Origin: an uncultured Clostridia bacterium
GTDB taxonomy: Bacteria; Bacillota; Clostridia; Oscillospirales; Acutalibacteraceae
Length of the DNA: 64,000 nucleotides
NCBI GenBank assembly: GCA_937892115.1
Contig: CALAUI010000013.1
Coordinates: forward strand, 1-64,000
Direction of reading: 5' to 3'
Position numbers and translations under genes: made by a program. This document shows, one piece after another, positions 40,401-49,206 of the stretch; position 1 is the stretch's first letter, and each line of letters opens with the position of its first letter. The notes under the pieces were generated by a model. That model was not told where the DNA came from, ran no database searches, and worked only from the letters and a program-made list of their open reading frames with translations.

Positions 40401-41446
40401 GTATAGTCGGTCATCTGGATACAGACGGCTTAAACCAGACCTTCACGGATTGTACGAATTCGTCAGACGTTAATGCTCCTTCAGGCAGAGCAGGCGGTAT
40501 CGTTGCTTACTGTGAAGGCGGCGGAGCATTCAGCGGCGACTCAAACTACGGTAAGATAACAGGCAAGGTCGCAGGCGGTATTCTGGCAGAAAACGAAGAC
40601 GACCTTATTACGTTCACCTCATGTGCAAACTACTCCGCAGTAATAACCGCGGAATCCTACGCAGGCGGTATCCTCGGCTACACGGGAAGCAGAGACCTTG
40701 ACAAGGCATTCTCGTTTGACACCTGCACCAACACAGGCAGTGTAACCTCAAGCACGTCTTACGCAGGCGGTATTGCAGGCGTAATCAGTTCAGACAGCTT
40801 AAGCCACAGCTTCATCAACTGCACCAACGGAGCCCGTATAAGCGGAAAAATCAGTACCGGCGGTCTGGTAGGCAAATGCGAAGGCGGCGGAACATTCAAA
40901 ATCTGCTCCAACACAGGCAGCATTGAAAGTGCTACGACCTGTGCCGGCGGCATCGTCGGTTACGTGGTTGACGACGGATGCACCTTTGACGGATGTATGA
41001 ACAACGCACTCATCAGAGGTGTCAGCTCCTCCGGCGGTATCGTAGGCGAAGCAGGAAGCAAGGATGAAGACGATCCCTTCACCTTCACAAACTGCATCAA
41101 TTTCGGCACCGTATACTCCACCGGCCTCAATGCAGGCGGAATTATCGGTATGCTCAAAACCGACAGTACAAAACACAACTTTACTTCCGATAAAAACTAC
41201 GGTCCCGTAGAAGGAAAGACCTCCGCAGGCGGAATCATAGGATTCATGTACGGCGGCGGCACAATCCAGAACTGCATCAATACAAAGAGCATCAATGCAA
41301 TTGATGCCTATGCAGGCGGTATGATAGGCAGGATTGAAGACGACAAGTGTACGTTCACAAACAACTCCAACACCGGTGTTGTCGGTGCTCCGAAATACTT
41401 CGGTGAAACCTGCGGATACGACGGTTACAGCAAGACTACCATCTGA
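37439..41446 (+). CDS. giant secreted GLUG-repeat protein with helical N-terminal region
   Basis: 1335 aa. The ATG at 37439 follows GAAAGGA. A signal peptide (IYRILSVILAVLMTILSPLG) leads into a beta segment, then residues about 140-400 that look largely helical, with a glycine-rich hydrophobic stretch (KKIPYVGGFAAGALDSTI) followed by amphipathic heptads (ISDVINELHAISAQLDELTK). Residues about 660-1320 hold roughly 18 GLUG-type repeats with the core AGGI(V/L)G and alternating C-T-N strand motifs, which form a beta-helix. No LPXTG or dockerin is visible. Probable surface adhesin or stalk; the helical region recalls pore-forming toxins, an inference only. Monocistronic. Confidence 0.8.
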   Translation: MIYRILSVILAVLMTILSPLGISLEGLEEKLQPSAAIVGEFSYGDENPEIGIDVSKTSFRLKVATDNIILDGAFRGLEIASVKRKSSGSVLISTKGKISSELSSGIVLLTEDATYSKTSLKAETEVDMSGINPGIVGGLDINGEEIAKKAAKSLITMGIKKIPYVGGFAAGALDSTINKILDIEAAPTISDVINELHAISAQLDELTKLVSASSQEILKSLYEEKNFITFNTEVNSLKNSVNAMLNQLAVIEGSSSSESYKFLMTAELLDFDEKNISAMVKQTRDLANYLDGTQVSTRTQKGIFEKAYDYVCTDAIFGGEAAAIVAPYVNEISGIFSYSYKVMAIVLNAKLWVHDNYDSIIADAETDPALKKELSTLENGNYDNAYYFGLWTDLLSETSETSIAKIHNKHFNDEDPESTAEKYNALIKANWFSYIRKATVTGDDIVLDLVPLYSSIGVVTPTELGIDTSKKQSSTDGMVSTANNELRSRMYSSSVSNEEIQRIINHVYENKNGVFYDASEAKSSFTENTILAMLEEYGFDVPSSGGTKIFVSDSSKKYTHDQYTSNPYSAWDKYIANAKAYGTDCGKAIGYNNGAPAESIKWDTVTYYDYWYNRLNPSARDTKNYVGDYSFYYFRAAPMQINSETDFRNFISDITSGNTYYQRQIILNSDLDLSGIQYNKIWSAGNSSEFKGTFEGNLHVISGLNDTVTSGRTGLFRTLGDSARIQNLVLDNVNINGSSYTGALAGTVNGNVVISSVRVNSGKVSGVSYVGGIVGFVNSGSLVIKDCDNYASVTASDNYAGGILGCSSSNNSQNISLCTNYGEINAKSNAAGVVTYLASDSKDQKHTVSYCTNFGKVNGGSGLAGGIVGHLDSDNQNHDISRNRNEGVITATNNNAGGIVAYSEGGGNFTYNTNLAAVNGKTAGGILGNNEDDPINFSNSENSGKINAVSNAGGIAGYLGSNDNDKSYTAVKCKNNGSVTSETANAGGIVGHLDTDGLNQTFTDCTNSSDVNAPSGRAGGIVAYCEGGGAFSGDSNYGKITGKVAGGILAENEDDLITFTSCANYSAVITAESYAGGILGYTGSRDLDKAFSFDTCTNTGSVTSSTSYAGGIAGVISSDSLSHSFINCTNGARISGKISTGGLVGKCEGGGTFKICSNTGSIESATTCAGGIVGYVVDDGCTFDGCMNNALIRGVSSSGGIVGEAGSKDEDDPFTFTNCINFGTVYSTGLNAGGIIGMLKTDSTKHNFTSDKNYGPVEGKTSAGGIIGFMYGGGTIQNCINTKSINAIDAYAGGMIGRIEDDKCTFTNNSNTGVVGAPKYFGETCGYDGYSKTTI

Positions 41447-41477
41447 GTAAATAACACAATAATCCTATAAAGCAAAA

Positions 41478-41518
41478 TTCCCGGGCAGTCCGTAAGGGAC
41501 TGTCCGGGAAAGTTTTTT
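41478..41518. terminator. bidirectional terminator after the GLUG protein and cotH
   Basis: A stem of about 14 pairs (TTCCCGG-CAGTCC with GGACTG-CCGGGAA) followed by a run of six T, between convergent genes. Confidence 0.8.
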
Positions 41519-41525
41519 CGGTATA

Positions 41526-43343
41526 TCAGATTTTATTTTCAAGACGGAAGAGAACGATAAATTTCTCAAACATATTATTTACCCAGGTAAGAATCTTCTT
41601 ACCGATATTTGAGAAGAAATTTGTCTTTTCCTCTTTGGGCTCAACCGTGAAATTATTGATATTGAGGAATGAGGTCCTTGTGACAACAAAGGACTTGAGA
41701 GCATTGACATCGGAATCGTATTTCTTTCCGATTTCCTCTGCATCAAGAGTACCGTAGGTGTTCCAGCGGATATGATTCATGATTGCGGATGCTCTTACGT
41801 TTGCGGCGAGGTCGTTAATTCCCTCCTCTGCCCATACGTTCAATACGGGGTAGATATCTGCCCAGATAGTTCTGCACCCGGCAATAAAATCGGCATTCTT
41901 ACAGAGCTGATTGAATATTGTGGGCTTTTCATCAACGTCAAGACTGCCGAATACGGTGTTTCTGTACTGCCTGCCGTAGCAAACGGTCAGCTCGTTGGGT
42001 TTGCTGTAATCACAGCCGTATCTGGTGCTGTTATTGTTGCCCAATGCGATATCGTAATCCCATACGGGGCCTGCATAAAGCTTGCCGTCCTTGGTGGTAT
42101 CAAGATAAAAATAGGTGCTTGTAAGACCGGAGTCCATATTTGAAGCCCATTCGCTTATCATATAATACTTGGCGAGAGAGGTGATATCGGCAAGGTCCGT
42201 GATGCTTTCGCCCTTTTCATTTTTACCCGTTTCGCTGAATACGGCGTCCTCAAATCTGCCGAAATATTCGCTGATGAATTTCATCTGGTCTTCGGTACCG
42301 TATTCGGGGCATTTCATAATTACGGGCTGACCTCTTGAGGTAACGAAGCCGCTGATTTCAGCCGCATATCTGTTGGCAAGCTCAAGTTCAAGTATATAGC
42401 CGCCGTCAGTTGTATTCTTTTCCGACTCGGGAACCTTTACGTACTTGTAAGTGTTTTCAAGCAGACCCGAATACTTGCCGTAAACGCCGCCTCTTTCAAG
42501 GGTATCCATATCAAAGTCATCACCGTATTCGTCAATGCAGACTTCTTCGTTTACGTCGTCAAGATTTTCAACGTCAATTCTCTTTCCGCTTGCCTCAATC
42601 TTGCTCGTTACAAGATATGAGCCCTTATATTCGCCGTTGATATATACGTCGGCGGGCTGACATTCGGGAGAATAGAAAAGACCGATTTCGGTAGCGGCAT
42701 TATACATAATCGCATTTCTGATGAGTGTCGTGTCATCGTAATTTGCAATCAGACACCATTTTGCACTCTTCTGCATACCGAAAAGCTTGACCTTATCGCC
42801 GAGCTTGATGTTATAGGGTCTCTTGTCGTATTCCCAGGTCTGATTTCCTCTGCCCTTGATATAGTCAAGAGCTCCGGCATACTCAACCTCACCCTTCTTG
42901 TTGAGAATGGTGATTTTGCCTTCTTCTTTATAATTCTTATCGGCGTGAACGGCATCAAGAGAGCCGCTCTCGGTTTCAATAAAGACAGAGCCGATTTTTG
43001 CGCTTGAAATAACGTTATATTTGTAATCGGTACCTGCGCAGGAAATCGTTCCCTTTTCGCCGAGGTCGTAAGCTTCACCGCTTGTAACAGCTTCACCGTT
43101 AAGCTTTACGCCGTCTGCGCCAAACCAAAGCGTAAGCCCGGAAGCATCCCAGCATGAGGGAATGAAGAAATAATATTCACCGTTTTCGCCCTTGTACCAT
43201 TCGGTAACCTCGGGAGAGGTTTCCGACGAGGGGGATGCAAATTTCACCGTAAAAGCATTATCCGCAGCCGCAAAGCCCGAAAGGACCGACATACAGGAAA
43301 ATGCAAATATCAATGAAAGAACAATTGAAATTACCTTTTTCAT
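41526..43343 (-). CDS. secreted CotH-kinase family protein
   Basis: 605 aa with a signal peptide (MKKVISIVLSLIFAFSCMSV, cut near AADNA). An N-terminal beta domain (25-150) precedes the CotH domain: YIKGRGNQTWEYDKRPY, KLFGMQKSAKWCLIANY, RNAIMYNAATEIG, VYINGEYKGSYLV and the metal-binding-type WDYDIALGN late in the domain. CotH proteins are atypical protein kinases; secreted forms in Clostridia may modify cellulosomal or surface proteins. The C-terminus is an aromatic-basic tail (ILTWVNNMFEKFIVLF). Own promoter at 43375-43403. Confidence 0.83.
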   Translation of the reverse strand: MKKVISIVLSLIFAFSCMSVLSGFAAADNAFTVKFASPSSETSPEVTEWYKGENGEYYFFIPSCWDASGLTLWFGADGVKLNGEAVTSGEAYDLGEKGTISCAGTDYKYNVISSAKIGSVFIETESGSLDAVHADKNYKEEGKITILNKKGEVEYAGALDYIKGRGNQTWEYDKRPYNIKLGDKVKLFGMQKSAKWCLIANYDDTTLIRNAIMYNAATEIGLFYSPECQPADVYINGEYKGSYLVTSKIEASGKRIDVENLDDVNEEVCIDEYGDDFDMDTLERGGVYGKYSGLLENTYKYVKVPESEKNTTDGGYILELELANRYAAEISGFVTSRGQPVIMKCPEYGTEDQMKFISEYFGRFEDAVFSETGKNEKGESITDLADITSLAKYYMISEWASNMDSGLTSTYFYLDTTKDGKLYAGPVWDYDIALGNNNSTRYGCDYSKPNELTVCYGRQYRNTVFGSLDVDEKPTIFNQLCKNADFIAGCRTIWADIYPVLNVWAEEGINDLAANVRASAIMNHIRWNTYGTLDAEEIGKKYDSDVNALKSFVVTRTSFLNINNFTVEPKEEKTNFFSNIGKKILTWVNNMFEKFIVLFRLENKI

Positions 43344-43374
43344 TTTATTTCTCCTTGTTTGAAAAGTATGGCTT

Positions 43375-43403
43375 ATTATAAATCAAAATGAAGCCGATTT
43401 CAA
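43375..43403 (-). promoter_or_regulatory. promoter of the CotH gene
   Basis: TTGAAA (43403-43398) and TATAAT (43380-43375), 17-bp spacer, minus strand, between the phosphoglucomutase stop and the CotH start. Confidence 0.65.
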
Positions 43404-43412
43404 CAATCAAAA

Positions 43413-45029
43413 TCAGATATATGTGTAAAAAACTTCGCTGATTTTCTTTTGCCTTGCGATTGCCTTCTCTTCGCTGTCACCCTTTACGGAGTAATACATC
43501 TTCAGCTTCGGCTCGGTCCCCGAAGGTCTGACCGCCGCCCATGAGCCGTCCGTAAAATTGAATCTCAGCACGTTTTCCTCAGGCAAATCACCGATGCCGA
43601 GCGAATAATCGGAAAGCTCCCCGAGGTCAGCAAAGAGGGAAGTCCCCTTATTTCTGAAGGTATCCATTGCACTTCTGATTTTTTCGGCGCCCTCTTTTCC
43701 TTTGAGAACGACCGTTTCAAGGCAGTCGTAATAGTAGCCGTATTCGGCATAGATACCGTTGAGAGCATCAACGAGAGTCCCGCCCTGCGATTTATGGTAC
43801 GCCGCCATTTCCGCGATAAGCATTGATGACGAAACGGCATCCTTATCCCTTGCGTGAGTGCCCGCAAGGTAGCCGTAGCTTTCCTCATATCCGAAGACAT
43901 AGGAATAGCCGCCGTCCTTTTCCCACTTGCAGATTTTGTCACCGATATACTTGAAGCCGGTGAGAGTCTGAATGACCTCACAGCCCCTCTTACGGGCAAT
44001 AGCGGCTCCGATTTCACTTGTAACGATAGTTTTGACCACTGCGGGATTTTCGGGAAGTGCCCTGAATCTGAGGATGAAGTCCATCAGCAGCGCTCCCGTC
44101 TGGTTTCCCGTCATAAGGCGGTAACCCTCACCGCATTTTACGGCAATACCCACTCTGTCGCAGTCGGGATCGGTACCGATAACGATATCTGCTCCGATTT
44201 CCCCTGCTTTCTTTATGGCAAGAGTAAGGGCATCCTTTTCCTCGGGATTGGGCGAGCGTACCGTTGAAAAATCGCCGTCGGGATTTTCCTGCTCCGATAC
44301 GACCGTCACGTCATAATCCGCAAGAATCCTGCGAACGGGTATATTTCCCGTACCGTGAAGAGGAGTATATACAATTTTCAGGTCCGACTTTTCTTTGTAA
44401 AGTGAAATAGCTTTACACTCGCTGATAAAGGAATCAAGCAGAGACTCGTCAATATAGCTGAAGAGCCCCTTTTTCTCCGCTTCGGAAAGAGAAATCGTTT
44501 TGATTTCGTCAAAGCTTTCAACCGCATTGACGTATCCGATAAGCTTATCCGCATCTTTGGGGGTAAGCTGACAGCCGTCGGCATCATATACCTTGTAACC
44601 GTTATATTCCTTGGGATTATGGCTTGCGGTGATTACGATACCGCCGTCACATTTCAGATATCTGACCGCATAGGAAAGTACGGGAGTGGGCATAAGCTTA
44701 TCAAAAAGATAAACTCTGATTCCCTCGGCGGCAAGCACCTGAGCGGAAATCTCCGCAAATTTGCCGGAGTTGTTTCTTGAATCAAAGGCAATGGCTGCGG
44801 ACGGATTCTTCTTTGATGCTTTAAGATAATCCGCCAGCCCCTTTGTTGCTTTGGCAACGGTATAGATATTCATTCTGTTGGGGCCTGCGCCCATTATGCC
44901 TCTCATACCGCCGGTACCGAATTCAAGCTTTTTCCAGAATCTGTCCTCAAGCTCTTTTTTATCCGTTATCGCTTCAAGCTCTGCCCTCGTTTCTTCATCA
45001 AGGGAGCACCAATATTCAAAATCCGTCAT
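43413..45029 (-). CDS. pgcA: phospho-sugar mutase (PgcA-type phosphoglucomutase)
   Basis: 538 aa. It interconverts hexose 1- and 6-phosphates. N-terminal FGTGGMRGIMGAGPNRMN, the phosphoserine loop VITASHNPKEYNG, the Mg loop GTDPDCDRVG, the sugar-binding GYEESYGYLAG and the phosphate loop RPSGTEPKLKMYY are all present. Slightly shorter than typical PgcA (about 570-580 aa). It overlaps the alpha-mannosidase gene by 4 bp, so phosphomannomutase activity is also possible. Confidence 0.92.
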   Translation of the reverse strand: MTDFEYWCSLDEETRAELEAITDKKELEDRFWKKLEFGTGGMRGIMGAGPNRMNIYTVAKATKGLADYLKASKKNPSAAIAFDSRNNSGKFAEISAQVLAAEGIRVYLFDKLMPTPVLSYAVRYLKCDGGIVITASHNPKEYNGYKVYDADGCQLTPKDADKLIGYVNAVESFDEIKTISLSEAEKKGLFSYIDESLLDSFISECKAISLYKEKSDLKIVYTPLHGTGNIPVRRILADYDVTVVSEQENPDGDFSTVRSPNPEEKDALTLAIKKAGEIGADIVIGTDPDCDRVGIAVKCGEGYRLMTGNQTGALLMDFILRFRALPENPAVVKTIVTSEIGAAIARKRGCEVIQTLTGFKYIGDKICKWEKDGGYSYVFGYEESYGYLAGTHARDKDAVSSSMLIAEMAAYHKSQGGTLVDALNGIYAEYGYYYDCLETVVLKGKEGAEKIRSAMDTFRNKGTSLFADLGELSDYSLGIGDLPEENVLRFNFTDGSWAAVRPSGTEPKLKMYYSVKGDSEEKAIARQKKISEVFYTYI

Positions 45030-47965
45030 ATTTCTTCACCTAACGTAATAATTTCAAAGGGAGTATATTCAACCGTCTGCGTCTCTCCCTCTACGTCCTC
45101 AAGCATATTCAGCACCTGCATTTTCCCGTCAAGCTTCAGCGTGCCTCTTGCACCGTTCTGCTCACTCAGGCGGTAAACGATACGCCTGCCGTCCTCCGAA
45201 AGCTTCACCGCCTGCAGATAAAGGGGAGCAAAGTCCGTACCGCTCCATTGTACGTCCGCTTTGATAACGGGAGCATTATACTCAAGGGATATGTTATTGA
45301 CACCCGCATCGGCAACACTTCCGCCGTGGGGATAAATCATATAGCAGAAATCGTGAAAGCCCAAGTCTGCCGTGGGGTCGGGTCTTTCCGTTGCGCGCAG
45401 AAGAGAAACGGACATTTCGTTATTCACTCCGCCGACACCGTATTTATTTTCGTTGATGATTGCCACGCCTCCGCCGGTTTCCGACATATCGCACCAGCGA
45501 TGCATACAGGTTTCAAATCTCGCCTGCTGCCACGAGGTGTTGCGGTGAGTCTCTCTGGGAATGAAGCCGGCAGAAGTATCGCACAGCATTTCTCTCGTAA
45601 GCACGTTACAGCCGAAATTCACCTTGGCAAGCTTGTGACTTTCGTTCCAGTCAACGAGGTTTTCAACTTCAATACCACGGGAATCCGCAAACAGACGGAT
45701 TATACGCTTCCAGCTGCTCTTTTGTGTTGCAAGCGTGACCTCAAATTCCGCGCATTCTCCGTCAAAGCCCTTATATTCAAGGGGAGAAGTGATTTTTATC
45801 TCAAGCTCTTTCTCAACGTAATTGGGCAGGATATCCCATGCATCGTAGTTGCCGGGCATATCGTAATAAAGATGAAGCTTGTTGAATTCACCGTTTATCC
45901 ATTCACGGCAAAGCTCCTTGTCATATATTGAAGCAATACTGCCGTCGGGATTGAATGCGATTTTATAGTAAGGTGTATCGGCTGAAAGATTATCCGCAGT
46001 AATGATGCTGCCGGATTTGCGTTCACTTATATCAGCCCTTGAAAGGGAGGGCGCGTGGGTATGAACGAATCTGCCTCTGACACCTTTTCTCACGTGTTTT
46101 CCGTTTTCATCGGGTATGAATGAGAAGGATTTTCTTTCAAAGTTAAGGGTATTAAAATATTTACCTTCGTTTCCAATCAAAGCGGAAAGCCGCTTTTCGC
46201 TGTCTTCAAAATCCTCAACGGCATCACGGTAAACGGGGGTAATATGACTGCCGGGCATAATATCGTGGAACTGATTTACCATCAGCTTCTTGTAGATATC
46301 ACGAATTTCGTCGGCAGGATATTCTTTACCCTGCTTCATTCTCAGAACGGAAACAAGCTCCGCATCACGCAGGGCGAATTCGGTCCTTCTGTTGTAATTT
46401 TTAAGCTTTGCCTTGGAGGTAAAGGTACCTCTGTGCATTTCAAGATAAAATTCTCCGTCCCATACGGCAAGGTCATCCCTTCCGTCAAAATTATCGTGAA
46501 GGAAATCCTTTCCGCTTGTCATCTTTGTTTCGGGCATGACGGAAAGCTTATCAAAGCGGTGCATAAGTTCTACCATTTCTTCCGTGGCACCGCTGCCTCC
46601 GTCACCGTAACCGAACATCTGGAAGGTATGGGAAAGGGTATCCTTATCCTGGAAGGCATCCCAGTTTGCTTTTATCTGGCTGGGCATATTCCACGAATTG
46701 AAATGGGTCGGAGGTACGCAGGCATAAACCTTGCTGCCGTCAATTCCCTTCCATATAAAATTATTGTGGGGGAAACGGTTGGTATCGTTCCAGGTGGACA
46801 TCTTATTGGATACGAAATAATTGACACCGCTCTTTTTCAGAATCTGAGGAAGTATCCAGCTGTTTCCGAAAACGTCGGGAAGCCATGCATTGTCAACGGT
46901 AATGCCGAATTTTTCTCTGAAATAGGTCTGACCGTAAAGGCACTGACGGATAAGGGACTCGGCTGAGGGAATATTGCAGTCGGGCTCAACGTACATTGCA
47001 CAGGCGGGCTCAAATCTGCCCTCGGCAATTCTTCCCTTCATCTCTTCAAAGACCTCGGGATAATATTTTTCAAGGGTCTCGTAGGTATACGCCTGAGTGT
47101 GGGCATATCTGAAATCCGGATACTTATCCATCAGACGAAGCTGAATGAGTACGGTACGCATATTTTTCTGTACGGAATGAATCCTGCGCCAATAGTAGGC
47201 AATATCAAGGTGGGAATATGATACAAGCTCAACGACACCGTCCCCCTTGTATAAATCACACGAGAAAATATGCTTGTCAATATGCTCTGCCGCCGCCGTG
47301 ATATCCTCATCACGCACGTCATCGTAATCAATATAATTCAGAGCAATGTTCAGTTCCTTTGCGATAAGCTCACTGAAATCCTCATTGAAGCATTCGCTGT
47401 AAGCAACGTCAAGCAGCGCTTCTATATCGTAGATTAAGGACTGAAGCTTTCTGTTGACTACGGCAATATATCCGCCCTCAAAAATCTGACGGCATCCCCT
47501 CTTTGAAAGGTTATCGGGGTTTCTTTCGTCGTCGGGCTTGGAACGGTTATATCCCTCTATTTCAATGTGAATATGTCTGTCTTTTATATAATCGGAAATA
47601 TCTATGCGGTCTCTGTTGGGGTCTATACCGCCGATATATTTTCCGTTTGCCTTTACGACCATCTCGGCAGTGGTGGGCAAAACGAAGCTGTAATCCTTAC
47701 CCATAAGGCAATCCGGAATATCAAAATCCGCTTCAATGAAAGCCGTTCCGTCGGGAGTAAAATACATATCTCCCTTTCTGAGAGGACGGAATTCACCGCC
47801 GTCATAAAATTCATATTCCATTTCCCGCACCTGACGGGCATCCTTTATGAGAAAAGTGTCAATTTCGGATTTGTATGAGTAAATATGTCTTTTGAGCCAG
47901 CCGAAGCGAAGGCGTATATATTCCTCCGGCTTCATGCTTCTTCTTTCAACCTTAATCTGTGCCAC
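45026..47965 (-). CDS. GH38 alpha-mannosidase
   Basis: 979 aa, no signal peptide, so cytoplasmic. It hydrolyses alpha-mannosides. The N-terminal beta domain (1-240) precedes the GH38 catalytic barrel: zinc site SHLDIAYYWRR near residue 255, catalytic nucleophile in WLPDVFGNS, then a three-helix middle domain (NQFHDIMPGS) and a large beta-sandwich C-terminal part (about 640-979). It overlaps phosphoglucomutase by 4 bp and follows the NifU-like gene by 10 bp. Confidence 0.92.
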   Translation of the reverse strand: MAQIKVERRSMKPEEYIRLRFGWLKRHIYSYKSEIDTFLIKDARQVREMEYEFYDGGEFRPLRKGDMYFTPDGTAFIEADFDIPDCLMGKDYSFVLPTTAEMVVKANGKYIGGIDPNRDRIDISDYIKDRHIHIEIEGYNRSKPDDERNPDNLSKRGCRQIFEGGYIAVVNRKLQSLIYDIEALLDVAYSECFNEDFSELIAKELNIALNYIDYDDVRDEDITAAAEHIDKHIFSCDLYKGDGVVELVSYSHLDIAYYWRRIHSVQKNMRTVLIQLRLMDKYPDFRYAHTQAYTYETLEKYYPEVFEEMKGRIAEGRFEPACAMYVEPDCNIPSAESLIRQCLYGQTYFREKFGITVDNAWLPDVFGNSWILPQILKKSGVNYFVSNKMSTWNDTNRFPHNNFIWKGIDGSKVYACVPPTHFNSWNMPSQIKANWDAFQDKDTLSHTFQMFGYGDGGSGATEEMVELMHRFDKLSVMPETKMTSGKDFLHDNFDGRDDLAVWDGEFYLEMHRGTFTSKAKLKNYNRRTEFALRDAELVSVLRMKQGKEYPADEIRDIYKKLMVNQFHDIMPGSHITPVYRDAVEDFEDSEKRLSALIGNEGKYFNTLNFERKSFSFIPDENGKHVRKGVRGRFVHTHAPSLSRADISERKSGSIITADNLSADTPYYKIAFNPDGSIASIYDKELCREWINGEFNKLHLYYDMPGNYDAWDILPNYVEKELEIKITSPLEYKGFDGECAEFEVTLATQKSSWKRIIRLFADSRGIEVENLVDWNESHKLAKVNFGCNVLTREMLCDTSAGFIPRETHRNTSWQQARFETCMHRWCDMSETGGGVAIINENKYGVGGVNNEMSVSLLRATERPDPTADLGFHDFCYMIYPHGGSVADAGVNNISLEYNAPVIKADVQWSGTDFAPLYLQAVKLSEDGRRIVYRLSEQNGARGTLKLDGKMQVLNMLEDVEGETQTVEYTPFEIITLGEEI

Positions 47966-47975
47966 TTATCTCACC

Positions 47976-48209
47976 TCACTTATCCTGAAACCAGGGCTTA
48001 CGTCTGGCAGCGATTATCCTTACCTCTTCGCCCAAATCTGTTTTAATTCTTTCCTCTATCCATTTACAGCAGCGGTCAAGCTTATCACATTTTGAGCATT
48101 CGCCTCTGAAAGTAAGATTTACAATTCCGTCTTCGCAGGAAACAAATTCAAAGTGACCTCCGTCTGCCTGAATGCAGGGAAGTATCTTTTCAATCAGATA
48201 TTTTTCCAT
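47976..48209 (-). CDS. NifU C-terminal-like iron-sulfur scaffold protein
   Basis: 77 aa preceded by GGGGG. It matches the NifU/Nfu C-terminal domain: ILPCIQADGGHFEFV, DGIVNLTFRGECSKC and a second cysteine cluster CDKLDRCC. The usual CxxC motif is present as CSKC; extra cysteines follow. Nfu-type proteins carry or deliver [4Fe-4S] clusters. It heads an operon with alpha-mannosidase, with which it has no obvious functional link. Confidence 0.8.
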   Translation of the reverse strand: MEKYLIEKILPCIQADGGHFEFVSCEDGIVNLTFRGECSKCDKLDRCCKWIEERIKTDLGEEVRIIAARRKPWFQDK

Positions 48210-48238
48210 AAAGCGTCCCCCTTTTCCGAATCCTTTTT

Positions 48239-48267
48239 ATTATACTATCATAAGAGAGTAAGTGCAA
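48239..48267 (-). promoter_or_regulatory. promoter of the NifU-like / mannosidase / mutase operon
   Basis: TTGCAC (48267-48262) and TATAAT (48244-48239), 17-bp spacer, minus strand, about 30 bp before the NifU-like start. Confidence 0.65.
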
Positions 48268-48276
48268 CAAAAACGG

Positions 48277-48305
48277 TTGAAATTTCAGGCCGATAATGAT
48301 ATATT
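48277..48305 (+). promoter_or_regulatory. promoter of the DMT transporter
   Basis: TTGAAA and TATATT with a 17-bp spacer, about 30 bp before the ATG; divergent from the NifU-like promoter. Confidence 0.55.
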
Positions 48306-48334
48306 ATCCTCATATTCATTAACGGAGAGAGTAT

Positions 48335-49186
48335 ATGTATTATTACGCACTTGTAAGTGCTGCGGTCGTAATGTTCAGCTTCATGTTTCTGCTGAACGAA
48401 CAGTATGAAAAAGAAAGCGGTACCGCACTCACGGCAATCTTCAAATTCTCCCTCGGCACGTCTGCCGCAGGGTTTGTGATTCTGTTTGCAATGAACGGTT
48501 TCCGCCTTGAGCTCACCCCTTTTTCGGCGGCGGTGGCTTTATGGGCGGTAGTGAACAACCTGCTTTACACTCTTTGCAGTATAAGGTCTTTGTCCAAAAT
48601 CAATCTTTCGCTTTTCTCCATATTCGCAATGCTCGGAGGAATGACGATCCCCTTTATTGCGGGCATCCTTTTTTATGACGAGCCGATGACGATCGGAAAA
48701 GCTCTGTGCTTCATACTGATTGCCGTTTCGCTGTTTTTTACGTTTCAGAAGGGCGAAAGCAAAAAGGGCTTCATCTACTATGCCGGTGTATTCATAACAA
48801 ACGGTATGTCCGGAGTGATTTCCAAATTCTATTCCGAGGCCGGATGTCACAAGGCAAGCAGCAACGGTTATTCGGCACAGATTGCGCTCTTCTCGGTCAT
48901 TGCCGCCTTTATCATTCTGCTTTGTATAAAGGGTGACAAATCCCTGCCAAAGAAAAAATCACTCTTCTGTATGGCAGGATGCGGTATAGTCAGCAACGTT
49001 GCGAATTTCATTCTGCTGATTGCACTTTCGCACCTTCCCGCATCGGCCCAGTATCCGTTTGTCACGGGCGGAGTGATGATAGTATCAACCGTTATCTGCG
49101 CTTTCACGCCGAATAAACCGAAGAAGAGAGAAATTGCCGCCGTAGTGCTTTCCTTCGCAGGCATAATGTGTCTTCTGCTCACTTAA
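48335..49186 (+). CDS. EamA/DMT-family transporter
   Basis: 283 aa with about ten hydrophobic segments in two similar halves, the DMT layout. Typical features are SLFSIFAMLGGMTIPFIAG with a GxLFYDEP loop in the first half, and a second half ending in KPKKREIAAVVLSFAGIMCL. Likely exports or imports a small metabolite; substrate unknown. Monocistronic; bidirectional terminator after it. Confidence 0.8.
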   Translation: MYYYALVSAAVVMFSFMFLLNEQYEKESGTALTAIFKFSLGTSAAGFVILFAMNGFRLELTPFSAAVALWAVVNNLLYTLCSIRSLSKINLSLFSIFAMLGGMTIPFIAGILFYDEPMTIGKALCFILIAVSLFFTFQKGESKKGFIYYAGVFITNGMSGVISKFYSEAGCHKASSNGYSAQIALFSVIAAFIILLCIKGDKSLPKKKSLFCMAGCGIVSNVANFILLIALSHLPASAQYPFVTGGVMIVSTVICAFTPNKPKKREIAAVVLSFAGIMCLLLT

Positions 49187-49206
49187 AATCTGCCGTATAA
49201 TGACGA

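Noticed and set aside
39600..41400. Regularly spaced similar sequences, considered as a CRISPR or DNA satellite
   Set aside because: The periodicity is at protein level (GLUG repeats with AGGIVG cores) within one open frame; the DNA units vary in sequence and length and have no identical repeats.
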